From: Flavobacterium sp. HBTb2-11-1
GTDB taxonomy: Bacteria; Bacteroidota; Bacteroidia; Flavobacteriales; Flavobacteriaceae
Direction: 5' to 3'
Assembly: GCF_009826975.1 (NCBI RefSeq)
Contig: NZ_WUMO01000009.1
Span: forward strand, 1 to 64,000
DNA: 64,000 nt
In this document: positions 8,191-16,300 of the stretch, one piece after another
Position numbering within the stretch: position 1 is the stretch's first letter
Layout: each line of letters starts with the position of its first letter
Position numbers and translations under genes: made by a program
The notes under the pieces: generated by a model
Databases searched by the model: none
What the model saw: the letters and a program-made list of their open reading frames with translations, nothing else
What the model was told of the DNA's origin: nothing

Positions 8191-8222
8191 AAAAGCAGCT
8201 CGTACCAGGAGCTGCTTTTTTT
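8191..8222 (+). terminator. Rho-independent terminator of paralogue 4
   Basis: AAAGCAGCTC and GAGCTGCTTT pair around a short loop, followed by a T-run. The following gap to 8496 is AT-rich, and I see nothing else in it. Confidence 0.85.
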
Positions 8223-8496
8223 GTTTTATTTCTCGATAAAATCTAATTTGTATATTCAAAACTTTCAAAATCAATTGATTCTAAAATGCAATACAACAGT
8301 TTTTATTTACAAAACATCGTCTAAAATCCATTCATGTTACTGATTTCCATATATTTGTAACCAAAATTGCACCAAGCATACAATAAAAATAAATTAGTGA
8401 AGTTTATAATTGTTTTTATAACTGTTTCTTGCAGTGAAAGATTTTCAAAAACAATTAATGAATACGATTAAATACCACAACCAAAACTAAAAACCT

Positions 8497-8883
8497 ATGC
8501 AGAAAAAACTAGCTCTTTTAGTATTGTTAATCGTATTTTCATTTCGTGCAGTTGCGCAAAATGAAACTTATTATAAAACCGATAAGGTCGGCGAAAAGTA
8601 TGCCTATGTCGACGTTATAAAAACCTACGAAAAGGTTGCTGCAAAAGGCTACAAATCTGTAGACTTATTTCAAAAACTAGGAAATTCATCATATTCGAAT
8701 TGCGAACTCGAAAAAGCAGCCGAATGGTACACAAAACTTTTTTCTCTTACCACAGATTTAGATCCTGTTTATTATTACCGCTATGCAGAATCTTTACGCT
8801 CTATTTCTGAAAACGAAAAAGCCGATGCTCTGATTGAAAAATTAAAGCGTAAACCGAAAACAACGATAAAAAAGAAAGTTTAA
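8497..8883 (+). CDS. Short secreted TPR-like protein resembling the N-terminus of PorE/OmpA-type proteins
   Basis: The 128 residues comprise a signal peptide ending FRAVAQ and about two TPR-like helical hairpins (YEKVAAKGYKSVDLFQKLG, then NCELEKAAEWYTKLFSL and YYYRYAESLRS). The same arrangement forms the N-terminal 130 residues of the 712-residue OmpA-family protein at 61537-63675 (QKLADERPSQEV..NLADSY.., YYFRYAQTLK). The WD40-like and OmpA parts of that family are missing, and no remnant of them follows the stop codon. It is either a standalone TPR adaptor or a truncated relic. It stands alone on the + strand. Confidence 0.75.
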   Translation: MQKKLALLVLLIVFSFRAVAQNETYYKTDKVGEKYAYVDVIKTYEKVAAKGYKSVDLFQKLGNSSYSNCELEKAAEWYTKLFSLTTDLDPVYYYRYAESLRSISENEKADALIEKLKRKPKTTIKKKV

Positions 8884-8910
8884 AAAACTTGAATTGATAT
8901 AAAAAAACTC

Positions 8911-9519
8911 TCAGAAATTGAATTGAAATTCATTTCCCTCTGGAGGATGACCAGCGTTCCATTCTAAGCTTATAATTTTAGATGCATGTTCTTCCATATT
9001 AGCAAAACCATCTAGTAATATTGCCGAGCCTTCATCTTTTACAATTTCCTTTACCTTTTTAAAAGCAAATTCATAGCCTTGCCAATCCAATGCAGGAAGG
9101 TCAAATACAATATCTTTGTTTTTTGAAAGAGTCGCATATAAGGCCAAAAGTCTGCGAGGCGTTCCAGCCATTCTCTCTATTTTTGTTTCGGGCTTTATCC
9201 ATTTATCTTCAAATATTTTTTGAGATAATGAGCTCTTAAGATTTGCATTTTTCTTAAGGAATCTTTTTACTGTTACAGGAAAAAAAGTATCCCTGAAGTA
9301 AGATCTTTTAAAATACTCAACGTAGGTCATTTTTCTGTGAAGAATCACATTTTCATGCTTGATTTTACCACAAAAAATATTTCTGAGAAAAATCTCAGTA
9401 TCGTATAAGTGTTTTCCATTATACAAATACAAAACAATTATTTCACCTTCATTTAGAACAAAAGGTGGTATATAATAAGTATCTGTTTTAATGCCTTTAT
9501 TTTCTAGTACTACTTTCAA
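8911..9519 (-). CDS. ABC-ATPase-like protein with a degenerate nucleotide-binding loop
   Basis: This 202-residue protein is not one I recognise by name, but its order of elements follows an ABC ATPase. There is an opening strand and GEIIVLYLYNGKHLYDTE where GEIxxLxGxNGxGKST is expected (residues 25-42). A signature-like RMAGTPRRLLALYATLSKN follows (117-134), then a Walker-B-like DIVFDLPALDWQG (136-148) and a final strand SAILLDG. The P-loop glycines and the GK[ST] are lost, and the Walker B glutamate is replaced. ATP hydrolysis is therefore unlikely. The protein ends about 70 residues short of a normal ABC domain. No membrane partner is adjacent. The family assignment is inferred from pattern only. 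Confidence 0.6.
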   Translation of the reverse strand: MKVVLENKGIKTDTYYIPPFVLNEGEIIVLYLYNGKHLYDTEIFLRNIFCGKIKHENVILHRKMTYVEYFKRSYFRDTFFPVTVKRFLKKNANLKSSLSQKIFEDKWIKPETKIERMAGTPRRLLALYATLSKNKDIVFDLPALDWQGYEFAFKKVKEIVKDEGSAILLDGFANMEEHASKIISLEWNAGHPPEGNEFQFNF

Positions 9520-9540
9520 TAATTGGAAAGTTTTAAAATG

Positions 9541-9573
9541 AGAAAAGCACCTTGCCGTGGCAGATGCTTTTTA
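9541..9573 (-). terminator. Probable terminator after the HTH gene
   Basis: AAAAGCATCTGCC and GGCAAGGTGCTTTT pair imperfectly on the minus strand between the HTH stop codon and the next gene. Confidence 0.5.
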
Positions 9574-9587
9574 TTTCTATTCAATTA

Positions 9588-9998
9588 CTATTTCTCTTTT
9601 AGCAATTTTTCTAAATATTCAATCTTATCTTTTTCTGCCTGAAGCAAACGCTCGTAAAGCTTTTTATTTTCTTCTACCGTTTCAATTAATTTATCTAATG
9701 GATTGAAAGTACAAGAATTATAATCTCCAAAAGTATTATTTCCGGATTCATTAAAAGTATTAAAATAATTAATCACGCCTTCTTCTGAAAAGTTTTTAAT
9801 TGCTTCTGCTGTTACACCCAATGCTTTTGCAATTGCGATAAGTTTATCTTCATCAATCGTTTCACTATTTTCTAAAATAGAAATCGCTTGCTGATTTGTT
9901 CCTAAAGCCTGCGCCAAAGCTTCCTGCTTCATATCACGAAGTTCACGAATACGGCTTATTTTTCGCCCTATATGATTTGGTTTTGTTAGTGTGCTCAT
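9588..9998 (-). CDS. XRE-family helix-turn-helix regulator with C-terminal coiled coil
   Basis: The 136 residues have an N-terminal Cro/C1-type HTH (IRELRDMKQEALAQALGTNQ, then QAISILENSETI) at about 12-68. The C-terminus is a probable coiled coil (EENKKLYERLLQAEKDKIEY). The middle asparagine-rich stretch (NTFNESGNNTFGDYNSC) is a linker. It is divergent from a 104-residue protein at 10191, with 192 bp between. That neighbour has a paralogue at 36807, again divergent from an HTH gene. It probably represses the intergenic promoters, which is inference. Confidence 0.85.
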   Translation of the reverse strand: MSTLTKPNHIGRKISRIRELRDMKQEALAQALGTNQQAISILENSETIDEDKLIAIAKALGVTAEAIKNFSEEGVINYFNTFNESGNNTFGDYNSCTFNPLDKLIETVEENKKLYERLLQAEKDKIEYLEKLLKEK

Positions 9999-10190
9999 AA
10001 TTCAAAGATAATGATTTAGTGTAAGAATCTGCGAGATGTAAAAAACATATTTAATCGTGTACCAAACACAAAAAATTGATAGGACACATAAAAATCTATT
10101 TCTTTCTTCGCCGAATCAAACAAAAGTACAATTTTTCTTATAATAATTTCATAAAAGTCAAATTGTAAACTATTTAACAATATACGCCTT

Positions 10191-10505
10191 ATGGAAACGA
10201 ACCAAACAGAAAAGCTACAAAAACTGCAAAAATTAACTGCTAAGTATTTTACAACGCTAAAACCAACCAATGAAGCCAATTCTTATACCGCACAATTTAA
10301 AGTTGTCAATTATTTAGAACTCGGCTGCCTTATTACCGATTTGCTAAAATTATCCATTCTAGCCCTTGATAACGATATGCATAATTTTTCTAAAAAAGAT
10401 AAAAGTGCAACTATTAATGTAAGTCTGATTTTGGAAACAATTCTGCATTTGTTTCCTATGGATGAAATGGAGTTTTTGGGGTTTGTTGGGGAGGTTGTTG
10501 AATAG
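10191..10505 (+). CDS. Small conserved protein, partner of a divergent HTH gene (paralogue A)
   Basis: This 104-residue cytoplasmic protein has no family name I recognise. It aligns along most of its length with the 109-residue product of 36807-37136. Shared features are a LKP..E.NSYT opening, KV..Y.EL, DLLK.SI..L, an NV...LE core and a L.P.DEMEFL/DEMELL ending. Both copies are divergent from a helix-turn-helix gene, so this looks like a mobile or duplicated two-gene module. Its role is unknown; an antitoxin-like or regulatory partner is one possibility. Confidence 0.75.
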   Translation: METNQTEKLQKLQKLTAKYFTTLKPTNEANSYTAQFKVVNYLELGCLITDLLKLSILALDNDMHNFSKKDKSATINVSLILETILHLFPMDEMEFLGFVGEVVE

Positions 10506-10537
10506 CTATATTTCATCCCAAATTAGCACACAATATT

Positions 10538-10640
10538 GTCATTTCGACCGAAGGGAGAAATCACACAAGTTATTCCGCAAAGATTGGTGAATTTCTTTGT
10601 CGAGTTTCTAGTGTGATTTCTCCCTTCGGTCGAAATGAAC
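10538..10640. repeat. REP-like palindromic element, CCGAAGGGAG type
   Basis: GTCATTTCGACCGAAGGGAG plus AAATCACAC forms the left arm (10538-10566). Its reverse complement is at 10611-10640, around a 44-base loop containing AAAGATTGG and GAGTTTCTA. A relative at 38261-38359 has the same loop motifs and arm ends but a different, still complementary, stem middle. Confidence 0.8.
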
Positions 10641-10741
10641 TAATTCGAACAAACTAATTGTTCACAAGATAAAACACTTGCTGCATCTCTAAGCACTTGA
10701 TTATTTTAACTTTATTTAAATTGCAATCCAGCATTTATTCT

Positions 10742-11107
10742 TTACAAATCCTGCTTAGAAAATCCAGCATTTAATATTTCTGTAGTATCTACAACTTCTT
10801 CGTCAAATATTGGATGAATTGCTTCTGGATATTCATCTAGATATTTCATTTTATAAAATTTGCCTATGTTCTGCTTAAATTCAAGTGAGACATTTTCAGT
10901 TGAATAATTTATCATTCTTTTAGAGTTAACATAATAAATGAAATGATTTTCTTGTGATTTTGGATAACTTTTATGCAAAACATATTTACCTATAATTGTC
11001 TGCCCATAATTATCTATTTTATATCCAATATAATAAGATCTCACAATCATTACTGAAAGACAAATAAAGAACGAAATCACGATAATTTTAGATATTTTAT
11101 TTATCAT
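10742..11107 (-). CDS. Small membrane-anchored protein of unknown function
   Basis: The protein is 121 residues from the chosen start MINKISK. A single hydrophobic segment (IIVISFFICLSVMIV, residues 7-21) should anchor it or act as a signal. The rest is a soluble domain with no motif I recognise. A longer frame would add 13 charged residues that overlap a repeat-rich region, so the internal start is preferred. It sits between two palindromic repeats in an accessory region. Confidence 0.6.
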   Translation of the reverse strand: MINKISKIIVISFFICLSVMIVRSYYIGYKIDNYGQTIIGKYVLHKSYPKSQENHFIYYVNSKRMINYSTENVSLEFKQNIGKFYKMKYLDEYPEAIHPIFDEEVVDTTEILNAGFSKQDL

Positions 11108-11165
11108 ATTATTCTTTTTGCTGATGTTAGCACGAGATTTTCTCAATTAAAAAGTAAATTCTTTT

Positions 11166-11227
11166 GCTGGCGCGAGCGTCTCGCTCGTGCATTACTTTGT
11201 GTTCACGAGCGTGACGCTCGCGCTAAC
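11166..11227. repeat. REP-like palindrome, GCGAGCGT type
   Basis: GCGCGAGCGTCTCGCTCGTG faces CACGAGCGTGACGCTCGCGC across a 14-base loop. Each arm is itself partly self-complementary. It is strikingly GC-rich against the local background. A half copy is at 38184-38209. Confidence 0.8.
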
Positions 11228-11266
11228 GGGGGAAATGCTCCTGTTATTGGCAAATTATTACTTAAA

Positions 11267-12817
11267 CTATTTAAGTAGTTTGTCTATTTTACTCCAATGG
11301 TTTTTAGTTTGGCTTTTTATTTTATTTGAAAATTTTATAGCACGTGCTTTATAGGCATATGACAAAAAATTACCCCAATCAAAGTGTGTTGATACTTCAA
11401 AATATTTTTTTGCATGATTATAAATATACTTTCTTCTTCGAGTGGCTCCTTTATAGGTAAATCTATTTAGCAATCTGCGTTTAAACAGTTCTCCTGGATA
11501 TTTTGAAGTAGAAGAGCTTGAAAAATGTTTTGCCCTTTTAATTGTTCGTTTCATTTTTCTATAAAATCCAGATAAACTAGCAGATTTTATTTTTACATCA
11601 GTGCCATCAAATTCTAATCCTAAATAAATGAAGTTTTTATCAAAATTAATTAATTTTTCAAATTCTTGACCGCATTTCAAATCATTAGCATCTCGATGAA
11701 AATGAAATATCTGAGTTTTTTTATTTTGTATTTTTAAATCGATTTCTTGAATCTTTTTATTAAAAAGTGAAATAACCTCTTGTTTTTTATCTAATGGACA
11801 TACTACAACCATATCATCAGAGTATCTCTTGTAAATACCGTCAATATCTTTAATATACTCGTTAACTTCAAAATCAAAATCTAACATGTAAATATTTGCT
11901 AAAATTGAACTGATAGGTGATCCTTGCGGGATTCCAAAGTCTTTTATCCTAACTATACCGTCTTCATCCTTAACATATTTAGACTTTTTGACAAGTTTTT
12001 TATTTTTTAAGATAAATTCTTCTTTCGTACAAAATGAAACAGCATCAGATTTCTTTAAATATTTAATTTTTGAGACCCGCTTTCTTGCTATAGTTTCTTT
12101 GTGATTTTTAGTTGTTTTAACAAAAATATTATTTTGAAATTCTTTAAAAATATCAACTAAATCAATATAGCTAAATCTTGTTATACTCTTAAAAACATTG
12201 AAATGATCTTTTGGCATCGGATTTTCTAAATTACCAATAATTTCATTCCATTTTGTTCTTAGCTTTTGATGGTTCAGATTATCGAAAAAGCCAGTAATAT
12301 CAAAAGCAATAACTATAAAATGATTTGAAGGATAATCTTTTATTGATTTAAAAACATCTACCGCAAAATCAATATTACATTTATTTTTCTTTGAATTTTC
12401 TTTAAATGGAATCTTCCTATATGCAGTAATTACTTGAGATAATTTTTTTTCCAAAATTACATTCTCATAATTTTTGGTTAAGAGTTCTGCATAATAACTA
12501 TAAATTAGAGAATCGAGATGTCCAGCATAAAACAGTTCGCGCTCTTTAGTACTTGCAACACGAGTTTTTTTCTTTCCATTTACATCAGTATATTTTAGTA
12601 GTCCAGTTTTTTTTGAATAATCCTTTCTGAATTTTCTAACTTTACTTTTTTTATGAATAAAAGGAAGAAAAGCATGTTGAGAAATTCTTTCTGGATTGGT
12701 AACATAATTTTCAATCCAAACAACACGATCTTTAGCCTTTAAGGGAAAACCAATATGAGGATATCGTTTTAATTTGAACCAATCTTTGTTTTTTTCTACT
12801 GGTATATTTACAGCCAT
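11267..12817 (-). CDS. Reverse transcriptase of the unknown-group/defence type (DRT-like candidate)
   Basis: This is a 516-residue RNA-directed DNA polymerase. Visible motifs are motif A FDITGFFDN (Asp 173), motif B GIPQGSPISSILANIY (295-310), motif C RYSDDMVVV (catalytic Asp 334-335) and motif E IYLGLEFD (397-404). An N-terminal region of about 130 residues contains PHIGFP, FLPFIH and LDSLIYSYY motifs. An insertion of about 120 lysine-rich residues separates motifs A and B, and a basic helical C-terminal domain of about 100 residues follows motif E. The VTG motif of retron RTs and the maturase/HNH region of group II intron proteins are not seen. Single-gene antiphage RT systems such as DRT2 have this general form with an upstream non-coding RNA; assignment to a specific class is uncertain. 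The 500 bp upstream is structured. Confidence 0.85.
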   Translation of the reverse strand: MAVNIPVEKNKDWFKLKRYPHIGFPLKAKDRVVWIENYVTNPERISQHAFLPFIHKKSKVRKFRKDYSKKTGLLKYTDVNGKKKTRVASTKERELFYAGHLDSLIYSYYAELLTKNYENVILEKKLSQVITAYRKIPFKENSKKNKCNIDFAVDVFKSIKDYPSNHFIVIAFDITGFFDNLNHQKLRTKWNEIIGNLENPMPKDHFNVFKSITRFSYIDLVDIFKEFQNNIFVKTTKNHKETIARKRVSKIKYLKKSDAVSFCTKEEFILKNKKLVKKSKYVKDEDGIVRIKDFGIPQGSPISSILANIYMLDFDFEVNEYIKDIDGIYKRYSDDMVVVCPLDKKQEVISLFNKKIQEIDLKIQNKKTQIFHFHRDANDLKCGQEFEKLINFDKNFIYLGLEFDGTDVKIKSASLSGFYRKMKRTIKRAKHFSSSSTSKYPGELFKRRLLNRFTYKGATRRRKYIYNHAKKYFEVSTHFDWGNFLSYAYKARAIKFSNKIKSQTKNHWSKIDKLLK

Positions 12818-12839
12818 ATTAATTTTTAAAGTGAAAAAA

Positions 12840-13135
12840 GAGAAGGTGACTACGAAGCATTGCTTTTACAAATTTTATTATGTGAAAAATACATGCGTTA
12901 TTGATGCCAGAACATCGCTCCTTCAAGTCGGGTAATTATTGTTGTAACTTTACAAATTAAATCTAATTCTATGAAAGAACCAGTCATCTATAAGTACATT
13001 CCAGTCATATTATCCCTAAGCAATCTGTTATTAACAGCGCTGGGAATAACAGATTGCTTAGGAGAAATTTATTCAATATTCTCTTGCATATCTGAAATTA
13101 GACTTCCTCAACAGCGTTTAATGTTGAGTTAGATT
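12840..13135 (-). ncRNA. Candidate structured non-coding RNA upstream of the reverse transcriptase
   Basis: Read towards the RT, this region folds into clear hairpins. The first is CTCAACA / TGTTGAG around an 8-base loop (13107-13128). Next is a perfect 18-bp stem, CCTAAGCAATCTGTTATT with its complement (13015-13062), around a 12-base loop holding the self-complementary CAGCGCTG. A short GATG/CATC hairpin is at about 12903. RT systems often carry their template RNA here. No strong promoter on this strand was found, so both extent and strand are inferred. Confidence 0.4.
12971..13132 (+). CDS. Possible short hydrophobic peptide antisense to the structured region
   Basis: An open frame of 53 codons begins at an ATG preceded by a promoter-like TAACTTTA (12945-12952) and encodes a hydrophobic peptide starting MKEPVIYKYIPVILSL. 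It could be a truncated small membrane-protein gene, or an accident of the inverted repeat it spans. The frame stays open upstream to about 12905. Evidence is weak. Confidence 0.25.
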   Translation: MKEPVIYKYIPVILSLSNLLLTALGITDCLGEIYSIFSCISEIRLPQQRLMLS

Positions 13136-13263
13136 ACTCTATACCATAAAACGTATTTTTCAGCTCCTTCTCTTATTCACTATTACTTATTCTAAATTTT
13201 TCAAATTAATTAAATAATTTTTAAATTAAATTACGGTTTTCCTCATTTTGAAATATTTTTTTC

Positions 13264-13290
13264 AAAAAAAAACTCCCATTCACATGAGAG
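13264..13290 (-). terminator. Terminator of the IcmF gene
   Basis: On the minus strand, CTCTCAT and ATGGGAG pair around GTGA and are followed by nine T residues, about 30 bp after the stop codon. It separates the mutase from the downstream RT region. Confidence 0.8.
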
Positions 13291-13318
13291 GTTTTCCAAT
13301 ATCATTAAAATGTAAAAT

Positions 13319-16300
13319 CTACATATTCCTTCTATACTGCCCACCAACTTCAAACAGCGCCGAAGTAATCTGACCTAAAGAACAAACCTTTGTAGCTTCC
13401 ATTAAATAATCAAATAAGTTTTCGTTTTTAATAGCGGCTTGCTGTAACGTATTTAAATGCTCGTTTACTTTTGCTTCGTGGAAATTATGCAGGTTATCCA
13501 ACATCGTGATTTGATATTGTTTTTCTTCTTCGGTAGCACGAATAACTTCTGCTGGAATTACCGTTGGCGAACCTTTTGAGCTCAAGAACGTATTTACGCC
13601 CACAATTGGGAAATCTCCGTTGTGTTTTAAGGTTTCGTAATGCAAACTTTCTTCCTGAATTTTAGATCTTTGGTACATCGTTTCCATTGCACCAAGAACT
13701 CCTCCTCTTTCTGTGATTCTGTCGAATTCTTGCAAAACGGCTTCTTCCACTAAATCAGTTAATTCTTCGATGATGAAAGAACCTTGAATTGGATTTTCGT
13801 TTTTCGCTAAACCTAATTCTTTATTAATAATCAGCTGAATCGCCATTGCTCGACGTACAGATTCTTCTGTTGGTGTTGTAATCGCTTCGTCATAAGCATT
13901 TGTGTGAAGCGAATTACAGTTGTCATAAATCGCATACAAAGCCTGTAAAGTCGTTCTAATATCGTTGAAATCAATTTCCTGTGCGTGCAACGAACGTCCA
14001 GAAGTTTGAATATGATATTTCAGCATTTGTGCTCTTTCGTTGGCTCCGTATTTGTTTTTCATGGCTTTTGCCCAAATTTTACGCGCCACACGACCAATAA
14101 CTGAATATTCTGGATCTACTCCGTTTGAGAAGAAGAACGATAAGTTTGGTCCAAAATCGTTGATGTTCATGCCACGGCTCAAATAATATTCCACGTAAGT
14201 GAAACCATTTGAAAGCGTAAATGCCAATTGCGTAATTGGGTTTGCTCCTGCCTCTGCAATATGATATCCAGAAATCGAAACCGAATAGAAATTACGAACG
14301 TTTTTATTGATAAAATATTCCTGAACGTCTCCCATTAAACGCAACGCAAATTCAGTTGAAAAAATACAAGTATTTTGCGCTTGATCTTCTTTTAAAATAT
14401 CGGCCTGAACCGTTCCGCGAACTTGAGCTAACGTTTTTACTTTTATTTCGTTGTACACTTCCTGAGGTAAAACCTGATCTCCTGTAACGCCCAAAAGCAT
14501 TAATCCTAAACCGTTGTTTCCTGCTGGAAGTTCGCCTTGATATTTCGGCCTTTCGATTCCTTTATCTTTATAAAGTTTGTTGATTTTAGCTTCAACTTCT
14601 TTTTCTAAACCATTTTCTTTGATATAAATCTCACATTGCTGATCGATTGCGGCATTCATAAAGAAACCTAAAAGCATTGGCGCAGGTCCATTAATCGTCA
14701 TACTTACCGAAGTCAAAGCATGAACCAAATCGAAACCTGAATATAGTTTTTTAGCATCGTCTAAACAGCAGATTGAAACGCCCGCATTTCCAATTTTTCC
14801 GTAAATATCTGGACGTAAATCTGGATCATTTCCGTATAAAGTTACGCTGTCAAAAGCTGTAGAAAGACGTTTTGCAGGCATTCCCGCACTTACATAATGA
14901 AAACGCTTGTTGGTTCTTTCTGGTCCGCCCTCGCCCGCAAACATTCTCGACGGATCTTCGCCCTCACGTTTAAACGGATATAATCCCGAAGCAAACGGAA
15001 ATTCTCCAGGAACATTTTCCTGTAAATTCCAACGCAGAATATCGCCCCAACCTTCATATTTGGGCAAAGCAATTTTCGGAATCTGTAAATGCGATAAACT
15101 TTCAGAATGCGTTGCAATCTTGATTTCTTTATCACGAACTTTAAACGAATAAACCGGATTTTTGTATTTCGCTACTTTTTCATCCCAATTCAGAATAATT
15201 TCCCAATTGTACGGATCTAAATCCATTTTTACTTTATCGAATTGATTTAGTAAAAGGTTTAAAAAGATTCTGTTTTCGTCGAGTCCTTCGACTCCGCTCA
15301 GGATGACACTATTGTCGTCTATTCCTGCTTTTGTAATTTGAGGAACTTTACCCGAAACCGATTCAATGGTTTTGAAGATTCCATATAATTTTTGAGCTAC
15401 TTTTTGCTGTGCAATTGCAGTCTCATCATAATTTCTATTATTCTCGGCAATTTCAGATAAATAACGTGTTCTTCCTGGCGGAATCACGAATATCTTTTCG
15501 CTCATTTCTTTAGTGATTTCGAAAGTCGATTTCAAATCAGAATCGGTTTTTTCTGCCACTTTATCCATAATCGCTTTGTACAGCGTGTTCATCCCCGGAT
15601 CGTTGAACTGAGAAGCAATCGTTCCGAAAACTGGCATTTCATCTGGGCTTTTATCCCAAAGATTATGGTTTCTTTGATATTGCTTTTTTACATCACGCAA
15701 AGCATCAAGCGCTCCACGTTTATCAAATTTGTTTAAAGCCACTAAATCGGCAAAATCAAGCATGTCGATTTTTTCCAATTGTGTTGCCGCTCCAAATTCT
15801 GGCGTCATTACATATAATGATACGTCTGAATGATCCATAATTTCGGTATCAGACTGACCGATTCCTGAAGTTTCCAAAATAATCAAATCGTATTTTGCGG
15901 CTTTCAAAACCTGAATCGCTTCGGCTACATATTTAGACAAAGCCAAATTTGACTGACGTGTCGCCAGCGAACGCATATAAACACGAGGATTATTAATGGC
16001 ATTCATACGGATTCTGTCTCCTAAAAGCGCTCCTCCGGTTTTTCTTTTTGAAGGATCGACAGATATTAATCCGATTGTTTTTTCTGGGAAATCAATTAAA
16101 AATCGGCGAACCAATTCGTCCACCAAAGAAGATTTTCCGGCGCCTCCCGTTCCTGTAATTCCTAAAACTGGAATTTTTGAACTGGCATTATTTTCGTGAA
16201 TTTTGTCAAAAACAGGTTTTGCAATTTCTGGGAAATTTTCTGCTGCAGAAATCAAACGCGCAATTGCCGTTGGCACTTTATTTTCGATATGATCGATTTC

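Noticed and set aside
11267..12817. RT as a group II intron protein
   Set aside because: No maturase or HNH region is present, and I saw no intron boundaries or domain V-like hairpin around the gene.
11267..12817. RT as a standard retron
   Set aside because: The protein is much longer than retron RTs and lacks the VTG motif; the upstream hairpins could fit an msr/msd only loosely.
14907..15152. Frames antisense to icmF on the + strand
   Set aside because: They lack start signals and are shadows of a long, well-conserved coding frame.
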